DNA of 64,000 nucleotides from Mycolicibacterium neworleansense (GTDB lineage Bacteria; Actinomycetota; Actinomycetes; Mycobacteriales; Mycobacteriaceae). A model generated the notes under the pieces. That model did not search any database. It saw nothing but the letters and a program-made list of their open reading frames with translations, and was not told the DNA's origin. Within the stretch, counting starts at the first letter, position 1; each line of letters begins with the position of its first letter. The stretch covers positions 3,100,001-3,164,000 of the forward strand of contig NZ_CWKH01000001.1 in assembly GCF_001245615.1 (NCBI RefSeq). Reading direction: 5' to 3'. Below are positions 1 through 9,509 of this stretch, piece by piece. Position numbers and translations under genes: made by a program.

Positions 1-196
1 TCCACACCTTGCCGCCACGCTTGATGTGCCGGTTGATGGCGATACGAGCGGACTCGATCTGCCGGTTGGTGATGTAGGCATGGCCGAGGGCCTGAATGCC
101 GTAGTCACCGAAGCTCACCGACGTGCCGCCGCTGGCGATGCCACGCTGCCGAGGGTGATGCTGCTTGCGGTGCTTGACCTTGCGGGGAATCAGCAT
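1..196 (-). CDS. rplP: 50S ribosomal protein L16 (partial, 3' end outside window)
   Basis: Only the first 65 codons are present; the gene runs off the left edge. The reverse strand reads [19 protein letters not shown] from ATG at 196, then [14 protein letters not shown], the standard L16 N-terminus. L16 is a large-subunit protein near the peptidyl-transferase centre. The start lies 2 bp after the rpsC stop, so it is co-transcribed as the distal part of the S10 operon. Identity is certain; nothing can be said about the missing C-terminus. Confidence 0.97.
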   Translation of the reverse strand, partial: MLIPRKVKHRKQHHPRQRGIASGGTSVSFGDYGIQALGHAYITNRQIESARIAINRHIKRGGKVW

Positions 197-198
197 GA

Positions 199-1474
<1,276 letters not shown>

Positions 1475-1478
<4 letters not shown>

Positions 1479-1756
1479 CGCCGCTTGCTCTTCCGGTCGT
1501 CCTTGATGTGACCCTTGAAGGTGCGCGTCGGGGCGAACTCGCCGAGCTTGTGCCCGACCATCGCCTCGGTGACGAACACCGGGACATGCTTGCGGCCGTC
1601 ATGCACCGCAAAGGTGTGCCCGATGAAGTCGGGGAGGATGGTCGACCGACGCGACCAGGTCTTGATGACCTGCTTGGTGTTCTTCTCGTTCTGAACGTCG
1701 ACCTTCTTGAGCAGATGGTCGTCGACGAACGGACCCTTTTTAAGACTACGAGGCAT
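1475..1756 (-). CDS. rpsS: 30S ribosomal protein S19
   Basis: S19 binds 16S rRNA in the head of the small subunit with S13. The 93-aa product starts [19 protein letters not shown] and contains the family segments [19 protein letters not shown] and [22 protein letters not shown] ribosome site lies 8-9 bases before the ATG, supporting the start. Its stop overlaps the rplV start in an ATGA arrangement. Confidence 0.98.
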
Positions 1757-1777
1757 CGCTGCTACTCCTTCCGCGGC

Positions 1778-2614
1778 CTAGCGCTTCTTGCCGGTGCGCC
1801 GGCGACGGACGATGAGCTTGTCGCTCGGCTTGTTGGGCTTGCGGGTGCGGCCCTCGGGCTTGCCCCACGGGCTGACCGGGTGGCGACCACCGGAGGTCTT
1901 GCCTTCACCACCACCGTGCGGGTGGTCGACCGGGTTCATCACGACACCACGGACAGTCGGGCGCTTGCCCTTCCACCGCATACGGCCGGCCTTGCCCCAG
2001 TTGATGTTGGCCTGCTCGGCGTTGCCCACCTCGCCGACGGTGGCGCGGCAGCGCACGTCGACGCGACGGATCTCACCGGACGGCATACGCAGCGAGGCGT
2101 AGGCGCCTTCCTTACCCAGCAGCTGGATGCTCACGCCCGCCGAGCGGGCCAGCTTGGCACCGCCACCGGGCCGCAGCTCCACAGCGTGGATCACGGTGCC
2201 GGCGGGGATGTTGCGCAGCGGCAGGTTGTTGCCCGGCTTGATGTCGGCGTTCGGCCCCTGCTCGATCACGTCACCCTGCTTCAGGCCCTGCGGCGCGATG
2301 ATGTAGCGCTTCTCGCCGTCCAGGAAGTGAAGCAGCGCGATGTTCGCGGTGCGGTTGGGGTCGTACTCGATGTGCGCGACCTTGGCGTTGACGCCGTCCT
2401 TGTCATGGCGACGGAAGTCGATGACGCGGTAGGCACGCTTGTGGCCGCCACCCTTGTGCCGGGTGGTGATGCGGCCGTGGGCGTTACGTCCACCCTTGCC
2501 GTGCAGCGGGCGAATCAGCGATTTCTCCGGAGTCGAACGAGTGATCTCGGCGAAATCGGAGACGCTGGCACCGCGACGACCGGGGGTCGTCGGCTTGTAC
2601 TTGCGAATTCCCAT
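1778..2614 (-). CDS. rplB: 50S ribosomal protein L2
   Basis: L2 is a core 23S rRNA binder needed for subunit association and peptidyl transfer. The 278-aa protein begins [15 protein letters not shown] and has the RNA-binding OB/SH3 regions plus the diagnostic C-terminal segment [17 protein letters not shown], including the conserved histidine. Length matches the bacterial family (~275). It lies between rplW and rpsS in canonical S10-operon order. Confidence 0.98.
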   Translation of the reverse strand: MGIRKYKPTTPGRRGASVSDFAEITRSTPEKSLIRPLHGKGGRNAHGRITTRHKGGGHKRAYRVIDFRRHDKDGVNAKVAHIEYDPNRTANIALLHFLDGEKRYIIAPQGLKQGDVIEQGPNADIKPGNNLPLRNIPAGTVIHAVELRPGGGAKLARSAGVSIQLLGKEGAYASLRMPSGEIRRVDVRCRATVGEVGNAEQANINWGKAGRMRWKGKRPTVRGVVMNPVDHPHGGGEGKTSGGRHPVSPWGKPEGRTRKPNKPSDKLIVRRRRTGKKR

Positions 2615-2642
2615 ATCAGTTAAATCCTCTTAGTTCCCGGCT

Positions 2643-2945
2643 TTAGGCCGGGGCTCCGAACAGTTCGATCGGCTTGCTGCCGGCGGCCAGGGTCACGATG
2701 GCGCGCTTGGTGTCCTTGCGCTTGCCGAAGCCCGAGCGGGTGCGCTTGCGCTTGCCCTGCCGGTTGGCGGTGTTCACCGAGCTCACCTTGACGTCGAAGA
2801 TCTTCTCGATGGCGATCTTGATCTGCGTCTTGTTGGAGTCCGGGTGCACGATGAACGTGTACACGTTGTCCTCGATCAGCCCGTACGACTTCTCCGAGAT
2901 GACCGGGGCCAGGATGATGTCGCGGGGGTCGGTCACGGTAGCCAT
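2643..2945 (-). CDS. rplW: 50S ribosomal protein L23
   Basis: L23 sits at the tunnel exit and docks trigger factor and SRP. The 100-aa product contains [21 protein letters not shown] and [15 protein letters not shown], matching L23. The ATG shares one base with the rplD stop, so the two are translationally coupled. Confidence 0.97.
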   Translation of the reverse strand: MATVTDPRDIILAPVISEKSYGLIEDNVYTFIVHPDSNKTQIKIAIEKIFDVKVSSVNTANRQGKRKRTRSGFGKRKDTKRAIVTLAAGSKPIELFGAPA

Positions 2946-3592
2946 CAGGCCGACACCTCCTCTTTGGTATTCGCCGAGATGTAGGCGTTCAGGGCCTCGA
3001 CCGAGAACACCACGTCGTCAGCGTTGAGCACGTCGTAGGTGTTCAGCTGATCCGGCGAGATCACATGCACACCAGGCAGGTTGCGGACGCTGCGGGCGCC
3101 GACCTCATCGGTGCGGCCGATGACGACGAGAACCTTCTTGTTCTCGGTCAGGCTGCCCAGGAACGCCTTGGCGCTCTTGGTCGACGGGGTCTGACCCTCG
3201 ATCAGCTCGGTGATCGCGTGGATCCGCTCGTTGCGGGCCCGGTCCGAGAGCGCACCGCGCAGGGCGGCGGCGATCATCTTCTTCGGGGTCCGCTGGCTGT
3301 AGTCGCGCGGCTGCGGGCCGTGGACGATGCCACCGCCGGTGAACTGCGGTGCGCGGGTCGAACCCTGACGCGCCCGGCCGGTGCCCTTCTGCCGGTACGG
3401 CTTCTTGCCGCCACCGGAGACCTCACCGCGGGTCTTCGTCGAGTGGGTGCCCTGGCGCTTGGCGGCCAACTGAGCGTTGACGACCTGGTGCATCAGAGCG
3501 ATGTTGGGCTCGACGTCGAAGAGGGCAGCCGGAAGCTCCACGGAGCCGTCCTTCTTGCCTGCCGGCGTCTTAACGTCAATCTTCAAAGTCAT
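2945..3592 (-). CDS. rplD: 50S ribosomal protein L4
   Basis: L4 (215 aa) is a tunnel protein; in E. coli it also represses its own operon by binding the S10 leader. The extended loop is recognisable ([20 protein letters not shown] followed by [15 protein letters not shown]). The C-terminal globular part ends [21 protein letters not shown]. The start codon shares a base with the rplC stop. The long S10 leader upstream could be its target, but no L4 site is demonstrated here. Confidence 0.98.
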   Translation of the reverse strand: MTLKIDVKTPAGKKDGSVELPAALFDVEPNIALMHQVVNAQLAAKRQGTHSTKTRGEVSGGGKKPYRQKGTGRARQGSTRAPQFTGGGIVHGPQPRDYSQRTPKKMIAAALRGALSDRARNERIHAITELIEGQTPSTKSAKAFLGSLTENKKVLVVIGRTDEVGARSVRNLPGVHVISPDQLNTYDVLNADDVVFSVEALNAYISANTKEEVSA

Positions 3593-4242
3593 TACTTCTC
3601 GCCTCGCTTGATTGCGCTGCGGACAACCACCAGACCACCGTTGCGTCCGGGGATGGCGCCCTTGATCAACAGCACGCCGTTCTCGGCATCGACCTTGTGA
3701 ACCTTCAGGTTCTGCGTGGTCACCCGGTCGTGGCCCATGCGGCCCGACATCCGGGTGCCCTTGAACACGCGGCCCGGGGTGGCGCAGCCACCGATGGAGC
3801 CGGGACGACGGTGCACCGCCTGGGCACCGTGCGCAGCGCCCTGACCGGCGAAGCCGTGACGCTTCATGGTGCCGGCGAAGCCCTTGCCCTTGCTGGTGCC
3901 GGTCACGTCGACGTAAGCACCGTCGGCGAAGATCTCGGCGGTCAGCTCCTGGCCCACCTCGTACTCGGCGGCGGCGGCCTCGTCGACCCGCAGCTCAGCC
4001 AGGTGGCGGCGCGGGTTGACACCCGCGGCGGCGAACTGACCGGTGACGGGCTTGTTGACCTTGCGCGGGCTGATCTCGCCATAGGCGAGCTGCACGGCAC
4101 TGTAGCCGTCACGCTCGGGGGTACGGATAAGGGTCACCACGTTGGGGCCGGCCTTCACGACCGTCACCGGGACGACTTTGTTGTTCTCATCGAACACCTG
4201 CGTCATGCCCAGCTTGGTGCCCAAAATGCCTTTTCTAGCCAT
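3592..4242 (-). CDS. rplC: 50S ribosomal protein L3
   Basis: L3 nucleates 23S assembly and reaches the peptidyl-transferase centre. The 216-aa product starts [17 protein letters not shown] and has the characteristic loop with GMKRHGF-like [16 protein letters not shown] and [15 protein letters not shown]. It follows rpsJ by 14 bp in the operon. Confidence 0.98.
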   Translation of the reverse strand: MARKGILGTKLGMTQVFDENNKVVPVTVVKAGPNVVTLIRTPERDGYSAVQLAYGEISPRKVNKPVTGQFAAAGVNPRRHLAELRVDEAAAAEYEVGQELTAEIFADGAYVDVTGTSKGKGFAGTMKRHGFAGQGAAHGAQAVHRRPGSIGGCATPGRVFKGTRMSGRMGHDRVTTQNLKVHKVDAENGVLLIKGAIPGRNGGLVVVRSAIKRGEK

Positions 4243-4256
4243 TTTTCTCGGGTCTC

Positions 4257-4562
4257 CTACTGGATGTTGACGTCGACACTGGCCGGCAGATCGATGCGCA
4301 TGAGCGCGTCAACCGTCTTCGGCGTCGGGTCGAGGATGTCGATCAGGCGCTTGTGGGTGCGCATTTCGAAATGCTCCCGCGAGTCCTTGTACTTGTGCGG
4401 CGACCGAATGACGCAGTACACGTTCTTCTCGGTCGGCAGCGGCACGGGGCCCACCACACTGGCACCGGTACGGGTGACCGTCTCGACGATCTTGCGCGCC
4501 GAGGCATCAATGGCCTCATGGTCGTAGGCCTTGAGCCTGATGCGGATCTTCTGTCCCGCCAC
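4257..4562 (-). CDS. rpsJ: 30S ribosomal protein S10 (NusE)
   Basis: S10 is both a small-subunit head protein and the antitermination factor NusE. The GTG at 4562 gives the family-standard 101 aa beginning (V)[18 protein letters not shown]. An in-frame upstream ATG at 4625 would add 21 unrelated residues, so it was rejected. The conserved loop [13 protein letters not shown] is intact. First gene of the S10 operon; transcription probably starts near 4838, leaving a ~275-nt leader. Confidence 0.97.
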
Positions 4563-4838
4563 GCTTCTCCTACCTCTACTTCGTACATCGGCCGGCCGTA
4601 TCGGAGCCTCGATGGGAAAACCCACCGAAACCCGTCGGGCCTGGTACCCCCGCGCGGATGCGCCGAGTATTGCCGCCGCTGTTTACCTGTCTGTGGTCCA
4701 CCGGCCCCCGCGGTCGGGCGTGTCGCCCTCGCGCACATTTTCTCGCCCTGAAAATCAGTTGCGATCTATGTTGGGACCGGATGCGCCCGTGGGGGCGCGG
4801 GTCGTATGCCCGGCCAGGAATACCCGGCGCAAGGCAAC
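4563..4838 (-). promoter_or_regulatory. Long untranslated leader of the S10 operon
   Basis: About 275 bases separate the predicted transcription start from the rpsJ GTG, and no convincing gene lies in the gap. A G/C-rich segment (4621-4645) followed by TTTT on the minus strand (4620-4617) could form an attenuator. I could not fold a strong stem by eye. In other bacteria such leaders are targets of ribosomal-protein feedback; that role is inferred here only from position. Confidence 0.4.
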
Positions 4839-4844
4839 CCGAAC

Positions 4845-4873
4845 AGTATGCCCTAGATCGGGGCGTGCTCCAA
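4845..4873 (-). promoter_or_regulatory. S10 operon promoter (sigma-A type)
   Basis: On the minus strand TTGGAG (-35) and CATACT (-10) are separated by exactly 17 bases, a good housekeeping promoter. It points toward rpsJ and lies in the only long gene-free stretch upstream of the operon. Predicted start near 4838. Confidence 0.6.
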
Positions 4874-4973
4874 ATCCGTGATCGAGCAGGTGGGAACCAG
4901 TCGAGCGTGGGCGCTGTGCACGCAAAACCGGCATCGAGCGTACACAAGGGCCACACTCGAGATGCCGCTCGTT

Positions 4974-4989
4974 CTTACTCACGAGTAAG
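4974..4989. promoter_or_regulatory. 16-bp palindromic operator candidate
   Basis: CTTACTC-AC-GAGTAAG is an inverted repeat with 7-bp arms and a 2-base spacer, 9 bases before the GTG of the thioesterase-like gene. Size and symmetry fit a TetR/GntR-type operator. No regulator gene is adjacent, so the protein acting here is unknown. Confidence 0.5.
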
Positions 4990-4998
4990 GTCTGGCCG

Positions 4999-5472
4999 GT
5001 GACCCAGTCGACCAGCACGTATCGGATGTGGCAGCAGCTATCGGACAAGCCCCTGGGTTCGCGGCTGTTCTCCGCCGCGGCCATGGCCCGGGTGCCGTAC
5101 TTCGCGTCGGTGCTCCCCCACGTGCGGCGCATGGAACCGGGACTGGCCGAGGTGACGGTGCCCAAGTGGTTCTACGTCTACAACCACCTGCACACCGTGC
5201 ACGCCATCGCATCGTGCAATGCCGCCGAGATGGCGATGGGCATGTTGATGGAGGCCACGGTGCCGACGACGCACCGCTGGATTCCCAAAGCCATGAATGT
5301 GCAGTACCTGGCCAAGGCCACTACTTCCCTACGGGCCACGGCCGAACTCACGCCGCCGGATTTCAGCACCATCACCGAGGGCACCGACATCGTCGTGCCG
5401 GTCAGTATCACCGACCGCCACGGCGTCGAGGTGGTGCACGCCGACATCACCACCTGGGTGACGCCGGCCTAG
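4999..5472 (+). CDS. Hotdog-fold thioesterase-like protein (DUF4442 type)
   Basis: A 157-aa protein from a GTG start with AAGG upstream. A single hotdog-like domain is suggested by the helix NHLHTVHAIASCNAAEMAMG followed by strands around MNVQYLAKATTSLRA. Such DUF4442 proteins resemble acyl-CoA thioesterases, but substrate and activity are not established. No signal peptide or membrane segment is seen. It diverges from the S10 operon and carries a palindrome just before its start. Its stop overlaps the convergent NTF2-like gene by 4 bases (CTAG). Confidence 0.75.
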   Translation: MTQSTSTYRMWQQLSDKPLGSRLFSAAAMARVPYFASVLPHVRRMEPGLAEVTVPKWFYVYNHLHTVHAIASCNAAEMAMGMLMEATVPTTHRWIPKAMNVQYLAKATTSLRATAELTPPDFSTITEGTDIVVPVSITDRHGVEVVHADITTWVTPA

Positions 5473-5822
5473 TCCAGGTAGGTGCCGTGCCCCTCGCGCA
5501 CCAGCTCGCCGTCGAACAACAGCACCTCGTTGACCAACCCACCCCGCTGGTTGCGGTAGTGGATCACCAGAGCCGATTGGCCGCGGTAGGTCGCGAGCAC
5601 CTCGAAGTGCAGATCGGGCATGCCGGCCAGCGCCGTGGTCCAGTAGTGACGCAACGCCTCCTTGCCCCGCACCACGCCGCCGCTCTCGGGCAGCACCCGG
5701 GCGGCGACCGGTGAACTGAACACCACGTCGTCGTGGAAATGAGCCAGTACCGCCTCCACGTCGTGCGCGTTCCACGCCCTCACCCACTGTTCGGCGAAAG
5801 CCTGCGGATCCGGTGTCGCCAT
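5469..5822 (-). CDS. SnoaL/NTF2-like protein
   Basis: The 117-aa product from ATG 5822 shows the NTF2-like cone pattern: WVRAWNAHDVEAVLAHFHDD, a central VVRGKEALRHYW, and strands HFEVLATYRGQSALVIHY. Family members are small ketosteroid-isomerase-like enzymes or binding proteins; no reaction can be assigned. AGGGAG lies about 10 bases before the chosen ATG; a start 13 codons upstream lacks one. It begins 5 bp after the carboxylesterase stop, so the two form one operon. Confidence 0.8.
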   Translation of the reverse strand: MATPDPQAFAEQWVRAWNAHDVEAVLAHFHDDVVFSSPVAARVLPESGGVVRGKEALRHYWTTALAGMPDLHFEVLATYRGQSALVIHYRNQRGGLVNEVLLFDGELVREGHGTYLD

Positions 5823-5827
5823 CGAGT

Positions 5828-7453
5828 TCACTTCTCCCTCAGCCCCGCCCAGAACGGGCATTGATGCACGCGAGCGTAGTCATTGTCGACGCGACTCCCG
5901 TCGGCCCGCAACGACATTCGGGCGCCGTCGCCCGCCGGATCGAACCCGGGCCAATCCGGCTGACCGTCGACCGCGGGGTCACCGGCGTGCACAAAAGCGG
6001 CCCAGTAGTCGATCATCTGGTCGGCGAGGCGTTGCTGGGCGGGGTTCAACGGGGGCGCCCCGCCGACGTCGAACAGATAGCGCAACTCCAGTGAGTGGCT
6101 GGCCCCCACCGGGAAGGGCAGCGTTCGCATGACCTCCGGCGCCGGGGCGGTGCGGTCGTTGAACTCGTACGCGTACACCGGGCCGGTGCGCGACAGCTCA
6201 CCGGCGATGCGGTCCGACACGCAAGAGAAGTAGCCGTCGGTGACCGCGGCCGAATAGGACTGCGCCACACCGCCATACCGGTCGATCGGGTAGTGCGCAC
6301 CGACAGCTGCCGCATCGCCGCCGAATGTCTCGGACAGCAACCGCGGGTAATCCTCCGGCACGTAGCGCTGATTCTCCCGCAGATAGCGCAGCGCCACGAA
6401 GAGTGTGAACTCATCACGGGTGGTGCCGATCAGGACCGGAACCGGTTCGGTCCGCCCCGACGCGAACGCCGCCACCGGCTCCTGCGGAATCAGCGCCGAG
6501 CCGGTGACCGGGCCGGTCAGCTCGTCACTGCCGATGTTGAAGTACCACACCGGTTTCCGCAGCCCGTCCACCGGCAGCGCGCGCAGGCAGGCTGCGGCAG
6601 ACACCGGATCTGGACATCCGGCCGCGGCGGCGTAATCGAGCGACCGCCGCGTCGCGACGGTGACATCGGCCTGCGCCTGGCACGGGGCGCTCATCAGGAT
6701 CGCGGCGCGGAACAACCCCGCCGAACCCGGTGAGACCAGGTGATCGCACACCGACATGCCACCCGCCGATTCGCCTGCCACGGTGACCTTTTCCGGGTCG
6801 CCGCCGAAGTCGGCGATGTTGTCCCGCACCCACCGCAGTGCCGCCTGCTGGTCGGCCAGGCCGTAGTTGCCGATGTCGCCGCCCGCACCGAGGGCCGGAT
6901 GGGCGAGGAATCCCAGGGCACCGAGCCGGTAGTTGATCGTCACCACGATGATGTCGCCGCGCGCGGCCAATCGCGCCGCGTCATAGATGCCGCTGCTGCC
7001 GCCCACGAACGCACCACCGTGGATCCACACCATGACGGGCCGCAACTCACCCGAGACCGGCGGCGTCCAGACATTGAGCGACAGGCAGTCCTCGGCGGTA
7101 TTGGCCCCGCGTTCCGGATCGGCATCGGGGTCCTGGATGCAGCGCGGACCCGGCCGGGTGGCGTCGCGCTCCCCCGGCCAGGCCGGGGCCGGAGCCGGCG
7201 CCGCGAACCGCATCGGCCCGACAGGGGCCGCGCCGTACGGGATCCCGGCGAACAGCCGATGGTCGGATAGCACTGTGCCACGCAGGGTTCCGGAGGCCGT
7301 CCGGACCAGCGCCGGGTCGGTCCCCTGGGCCAGGCCCTGCGGGGGCCCGGGCCGATGACCGGGTGTCACGGCCTCACCGCCGCCACGCACGCAACCGGTG
7401 ACCAGCATCGCCAGCATTGCCAGCAACGCGACGACGCGCCGCCCTGACCGCAT
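5828..7453 (-). CDS. Type-B carboxylesterase, predicted lipoprotein
   Basis: 541-aa secreted esterase/lipase. The N-terminus is a lipoprotein signal with lipobox LVTGC (Cys21), so the enzyme should be anchored outside the membrane. Type-B motifs are present: EDCLSLNVW (121-129), oxyanion HGGAF (145-149), and the nucleophile elbow GESAG with Ser229. A late GASHSLEL segment probably carries the catalytic His. It hydrolyses ester bonds of unknown substrates. Upstream gene in a two-gene operon with the NTF2-like protein. Confidence 0.9.
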   Translation of the reverse strand: MRSGRRVVALLAMLAMLVTGCVRGGGEAVTPGHRPGPPQGLAQGTDPALVRTASGTLRGTVLSDHRLFAGIPYGAAPVGPMRFAAPAPAPAWPGERDATRPGPRCIQDPDADPERGANTAEDCLSLNVWTPPVSGELRPVMVWIHGGAFVGGSSGIYDAARLAARGDIIVVTINYRLGALGFLAHPALGAGGDIGNYGLADQQAALRWVRDNIADFGGDPEKVTVAGESAGGMSVCDHLVSPGSAGLFRAAILMSAPCQAQADVTVATRRSLDYAAAAGCPDPVSAAACLRALPVDGLRKPVWYFNIGSDELTGPVTGSALIPQEPVAAFASGRTEPVPVLIGTTRDEFTLFVALRYLRENQRYVPEDYPRLLSETFGGDAAAVGAHYPIDRYGGVAQSYSAAVTDGYFSCVSDRIAGELSRTGPVYAYEFNDRTAPAPEVMRTLPFPVGASHSLELRYLFDVGGAPPLNPAQQRLADQMIDYWAAFVHAGDPAVDGQPDWPGFDPAGDGARMSLRADGSRVDNDYARVHQCPFWAGLREK

Positions 7454-7561
7454 GGCTGCGAGCGTACGGGGCCGATCGGAAAATTCGCCTCCCTTACGTG
7501 GCGCCGATCACATATGGTGGGAATTGACACCCGTCAAGTACCCGCCCCGGGAGGAGTCTGT

Positions 7562-8812
7562 ATGAGCGCGCCGACGATGGATGACGCCGCGAAGGTGCTC
7601 GCCGACCCGACGGCTTACGCCGACGACGCACGCCTGCACACCGCGCTGACCCAGTTGCGCGCCAACAATCCGGTGGCCTGGGTGGACAACGCCCCCTACC
7701 GCCCGTTCTGGGCGATCACCAAACACGCCGACATCATGGCAGTGGAGCGTGACAACGAGCTGTTCATCAGCGAGCCCCGGCCGCTGCTGGCCACCGCGGC
7801 CGCCGACGACATGGCCAAGGCGCAGCTCGAAGCCGGCATGGGCCTGCGCACGCTGATCCACATGGACGACCCGCACCACCGCAAGGTCCGCGCCATCGGC
7901 GCAGACTGGTTCCGCCCCAAGGCGATGCGTGATCTCAAGGTCCGGGTCGACGAGCTCGCCAAGCGGTACGTCGACCGAATGCGCGAGGTCGGCCCGGAAT
8001 GCGATTTCGTCACCGAGATCGCCGTGCACTTCCCGCTGTACGTGATCATGTCGCTCCTCGGTCTGCCCGAGGAGGACTACTCCCGCATGCACATGCTGAC
8101 CCAGGAGATGTTCGGCGGCGACGATGAGGAATACCAACGCGGCAAGTCCCTGGAGGACGGGCTCGCGGTACTGATGGACTTCTTCGCCTACTTCTCGACG
8201 CTGACCGCGTCGCGGCGCGCCAACCCGACCGAGGACCTGGCGTCGGCCATCGCCAACGGCACCATCGACGGGGAACCGCTCTCCGACGTCGACACCGCCT
8301 CGTACTACGTCATCGTCGCCAGCGCCGGGCACGACACCACCAAGGACGCGATCTCCGGCGGACTGCATGCGCTCATCGAGAACCCCGACCAGCTGGCCCG
8401 GCTGCAGGCGCAGCCCGAGCTCATGGGCACCGCGGTCGAGGAGATGATCCGGTGGTCCACCCCGGTCAAGGAGTTCATGCGCACCGCCACCGCCGACACC
8501 GTCGTGCGCGGCACGCCGATCGCCAAGGGCGAATCCGTCTACCTGGCTTACGTTTCCGGCAACCGTGACGAGGACGTCTTCGCCAACCCCCACCGCTTCG
8601 ACGTGGCACGGGATCCCAACAAGCACCTGGCGTTCGGGTACGGCGTGCACTTCTGCCTGGGCGCCGCACTGGCCCGGATGGAGATGAACAGCTTGTTCAC
8701 CGAGCTGATGGGCCGGTTGAACTCCATCGAATTGGCCGGAACGCCAGAGCTTTCCGCGACCACGTTCGTCGGCGGGCTCAAGCACCTGCCGATTCGTTAC
8801 TCACTGCGCTGA
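7562..8812 (+). CDS. Cytochrome P450
   Basis: A 416-aa soluble bacterial P450 from ATG 7562, preceded by GGGAGGAG; an upstream in-frame start has no such site. Visible motifs: I-helix oxygen-binding AGHDTT (255-260), K-helix ExxR in EMIR (294-297), and haem loop FGYGVHFCLG with ligand Cys365. It needs a ferredoxin and reductase; a ferredoxin reductase lies at 20976-22163, but a partnership is not shown. The CYP family could not be assigned. Its 3' end overlaps the convergent TetR gene by 16 bp. Confidence 0.93.
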   Translation: MSAPTMDDAAKVLADPTAYADDARLHTALTQLRANNPVAWVDNAPYRPFWAITKHADIMAVERDNELFISEPRPLLATAAADDMAKAQLEAGMGLRTLIHMDDPHHRKVRAIGADWFRPKAMRDLKVRVDELAKRYVDRMREVGPECDFVTEIAVHFPLYVIMSLLGLPEEDYSRMHMLTQEMFGGDDEEYQRGKSLEDGLAVLMDFFAYFSTLTASRRANPTEDLASAIANGTIDGEPLSDVDTASYYVIVASAGHDTTKDAISGGLHALIENPDQLARLQAQPELMGTAVEEMIRWSTPVKEFMRTATADTVVRGTPIAKGESVYLAYVSGNRDEDVFANPHRFDVARDPNKHLAFGYGVHFCLGAALARMEMNSLFTELMGRLNSIELAGTPELSATTFVGGLKHLPIRYSLR

Positions 8813-9426
8813 GCCGGCTCGACCCGGCGGTGGGTGGCCAGGAAGCCGTCCACCGCCGCGCGGACGCAGGTGGTGTAGTCGAACTCCGACACCGTGCTGA
8901 GCTTGCCCAGCACGATCGGGCCCAGCAGCAGCGCGGCGGCCTGTGTGCGATCCACCTCGCCGAGTTCGGCGACGGCATCAGCGCTGTCGAAAATCGCTTC
9001 GAACGGCAGCGCATAGTGCTCGGCCACCCGCTCGCGCAGGGTTCGCACCTCGGCGCTGTCGCCGGTGCGCCAGGGCAACTTCTCCAGGTCGCCGCCCAGG
9101 GCCAGCCATGACATCGCGGCGATGCTGATCGGCGCCTCGGCGATCGAGTCAGCCTGCGCCTGAACCAGTGCGATCAGCCGGTCACGCAGCGTGCCCTCCT
9201 CCGGCGGCATGGGCGCCGCCGGTATCAGGGCGCGAAATGCCGCTGCCAGGAGGTCATTTCCGCTCGGGAAGTGCCGGTACAGCGTCGCCCTGGCCACATT
9301 GGCGTCCCTCGTGACCGCATCGACGGTCACCGCGCTGGGTCCACCTGACCGCAACAGCGCCGTCGCCGCCTCCAGCAGCCGGGCCCGGGACCGGGCCGGG
9401 CGGGGGTCACCGCTCTCGGCAGTCAT
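8797..9426 (-). CDS. TetR-family repressor of the adjacent MFS pump
   Basis: 209 aa with an N-terminal TetR helix-turn-helix (ATALLRSGGPSAVTVDAVTR, then NVARATLYRHFPSGNDLL) and an alpha-helical ligand domain. It is divergent from the MFS gene. A 33-bp imperfect palindrome in the shared intergenic region is the likely operator. The simplest model is autorepression plus drug-induced derepression of the pump. Ligand unknown. Confidence 0.9.
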   Translation of the reverse strand: MTAESGDPRPARSRARLLEAATALLRSGGPSAVTVDAVTRDANVARATLYRHFPSGNDLLAAAFRALIPAAPMPPEEGTLRDRLIALVQAQADSIAEAPISIAAMSWLALGGDLEKLPWRTGDSAEVRTLRERVAEHYALPFEAIFDSADAVAELGEVDRTQAAALLLGPIVLGKLSTVSEFDYTTCVRAAVDGFLATHRRVEPAQRSE

Positions 9427-9449
9427 TCGCCGTCACACCTCCATCAAAC

Positions 9450-9482
9450 AGACTTACGGTCTCGCTCCGAGACTGTTAGTCT
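9450..9482. promoter_or_regulatory. TetR operator between repressor and MFS gene
   Basis: The arm AGACTTACGGTCTCG (9450-9464) and its inverted copy CGAGACTGTTAGTCT (9468-9482) match at 13 of 15 positions with a 3-base spacer. It sits between the divergent repressor and MFS genes, 27 bases before the MFS ATG. Confidence 0.75.
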
Positions 9483-9509
9483 CAAAACTCCATCGACGAA
9501 GGAGACAAC

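Noticed and set aside
4576..5165. Several overlapping minus-strand frames in the rpsJ leader
   Set aside because: Different frames, no ribosome sites, no domain; they cover the promoter region and the antisense of the hotdog gene.
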